Assembly: GCA_000499405.2 (NCBI GenBank)
Contig: HG738136.1
Location: 773,944-837,943 of the forward strand
Origin: Onchocerca volvulus
Taxonomy: Eukaryota > Nematoda > Chromadorea > Rhabditida > Onchocercidae
Reading direction: 5' to 3'
Length of the DNA stretch: 64,000 nucleotides
Below the pieces are notes generated by a model, which saw only the letters and a program-made list of their open reading frames with translations, did not search any database and was not told the DNA's origin. Shown here one piece after another: positions 62,201 to 64,000 of this stretch (the first letter of the stretch is position 1; every line of letters starts with the position of its first letter). A program made the position numbers and the translations under genes.

Positions 62201-64000
62201 TATTTACATTTCAATAGACGATGCTTATTCTTTCAATAAAAGATCTTTTTTATCTCGAAATCTTTTATTGATTATTTAATTCCATTTTGAAGTCTTTTCC
62301 TCTTTTCTATTTTTAGAATAGTGAAATTTTAATGAGATAGTGAAATTAAAAAAAAAAAAAAAAAGGAAAAAGATAGATGAAATTTAGTAGCAAAAATTTA
62401 GATTGTTGGAATTTTAAGAATTTAAGCCAAATTTTTTATGTTAGTTTTTTAGAAATTTTTTCTTTTTTTTTTTTTTTGATTGATCATCCATGCGAGAAAT
62501 TATATTGTTGTTTATCAATTTTTTTTTCAACTCATTAAATAGTTTCACTAATTACAAGTTTACTCAAAAACGATATAGAAGTAATTGATAATGTTTTGGA
62601 AAATTTTTAAAAGTAATTAACAAGATTTCGAATAATGATTATTGATTTTTATGGATAATTCTATTATTTTCTATTAATTTATGAATAATTCCATTAATGC
62701 AAAAAATCAAACTGATAATACATGAAATGTCATTAATCATTATCGATTTAATTTTTTAAAATAACAACAAGAAGAGTATTAATTAAAATCACTTAATTAT
62801 TTCATTTTTACTCTGATGAGCACTTATTTTTAGCATTTTAATTATCATTTTCTCACTAATGTAGATCATTAGGAATATTTTCATGAATAAATAAGAAATA
62901 AAATATTTTTTGAAAGAATGAGGAATGGTTGAAATATTTAGAAGTATTTCATGACATACTTGATTTAAGACAAAATTTTGAAATTAATTTTTTCCTTTGA
63001 ATTCAATTTTTTTCCAATTTTTATTCCTTAATTTCTTCCATTATATATTAATCGTAAATGTCCGTTTCCAATGAATGTTTTTTTCAGGGAAAAAAAAGTA
63101 TTTAATTCAATTTTTTCCTTCTTTTTTTTTTTTTAGATAGAAGATGTAAAATATGCAATTTTACTATTTCTCATTAATGGACGTAATTTGAAAATGAAAA
63201 TTCAATGAATAACAGAATAAAATAGAATTGGAATTGTAAATTAATTAGTCTTTTTTATTATGTGAAAAAATTTCGCAAAATTTAACGAATAAAAAATACG
63301 AATTCTCCAATTTTTATGATTTTAGCTCATAATTTTAGACTACTTTTTGCTTATGCAATTTTCGAGTAAATGACAAAGATAAATTAAAATATACTTATGA
63401 AATCGTCGTCATTATATGACAATTTCCATGCTATAACTTAAATCATTCCAAAAATCAATCGTTTTATAAAACTTTATTTAGTTTTACCTAAATTTTATAA
63501 AATCCTATTAAATTCTACTTAAATTTTACAAGGCCATATCAAAGCCTTATTCAATTCTAAGTTTTATAAGGCCTCATCAAATTCTCATTTTTTTATAATG
63601 TTCCATGCAATTCTATCTAATTCCTATTGATCGGAATAATTTTTTAAAACATTACGTTTATTTGCAAGATTTCCAATCATATCAAAATGATATTTCCAAA
63701 ATAACGCAAATATAAAAATCGATTAAAAAAAAAAAAAAAGGAAAAAGATGAAAGATCAATTTTTCAATTTAAAATGAAATTTTTTTATTCCAAAAATTAA
63801 GAAACCTGGAAAAAATTGCTTATTCATCTTCTTATTAGATTGAAATCAGTAAAAAAAAATTTTTTTTTCTTGATATTTAACTAACTAACTAAAACTATTG
63901 GATAGCAATTTTTTAATTGATCATTTCTTAGCTTGCAAATATTGTCCAATATTTGAGCCTTTTAAAAATCCTCCTAGGCTTGGCTTCCATTTTGAATTTA

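Larger units (their letters stand above)
49145..64000. other. 15-kb gene-poor region downstream of cor-1
   Basis: No complete gene is visible. Apart from the two F-box-like fragments, the 35-bp satellite and the GC-richer patch near 52.7 kb, the DNA is A/T homopolymers, degenerate repeats and short non-coding open frames. An AATAAA at about 50290 may be a distal poly(A) signal, and AATAAG at 49148 is nearer to the cor-1 stop. Confidence 0.5.

Overview
The window is AT-rich eukaryotic DNA with short exons, small introns ending in TTTCAG-like acceptors, long poly(A)/poly(T) tracts and many simple repeats. The gene set points to a nematode: a cuticle collagen, a nematode-type complex I NDUFB4 (NUO-6), a SKI3/TTC37 homologue and a coronin (COR-1), several with trans-splice-like acceptors just before their start codons. 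Very AT-rich spacers of 12-15 kb suggest a filarial or related clade III parasite. That placement is an inference; the species cannot be named from the sequence alone. All gene models below were assembled by hand from splice signals and reading-frame continuity.

Layout. 1-10.27 kb has no recognisable gene; it holds simple repeats, an 83-bp tandem repeat and a TATA-containing, C-richer island near 8.1 kb. 10.34-12.02 kb (minus) is a five-exon cuticle collagen of 303 aa. 12.04-14.57 kb is spacer with a nested inverted repeat that copies part of collagen exon 1. 14.58-24.24 kb (minus) is a 21-exon TPR gene of about 1148 aa that I read as SKI3/TTC37. 24.68-26.44 kb (minus) is a four-exon NDUFB4/nuo-6 gene of 156 aa. 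Its stop is only 433 nt upstream of the ttc-37 ATG, so the two look like an operon. 26.5-28.0 kb may hold a short, unidentified plus-strand gene facing nuo-6. 28.0-40.5 kb is spacer with a 41-bp minisatellite, a 371-bp ACT/GCT triplet array and a strongly pyrimidine-skewed stretch. 40.58-49.14 kb (plus) is a twelve-exon coronin of 695 aa carrying a small non-autonomous transposon-like element in intron 6. 49.15-64 kb is mostly empty. It contains two weak F-box-like fragments, a 35-bp satellite in which six of eight copies carry ACTGATAA, a neighbouring GC-richer patch with CCAAT boxes and a DR1-like site, and several inverted or tandem repeats.

Functionally the confident genes are unrelated housekeeping and structural genes: extracellular cuticle, cytoplasmic RNA surveillance through the Ski complex, mitochondrial respiration, and actin regulation. 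The most useful second looks are the nuo-6/ttc-37 operon, a GC-AG intron and a missing AG acceptor in ttc-37, the GATA-site satellite, and the transposon-like element in cor-1. I did not find a clearly new biological system. Four runs or bases of N (at 33516, 34486-34488 and 55682-55687) all fall in or beside repeats or homopolymers.
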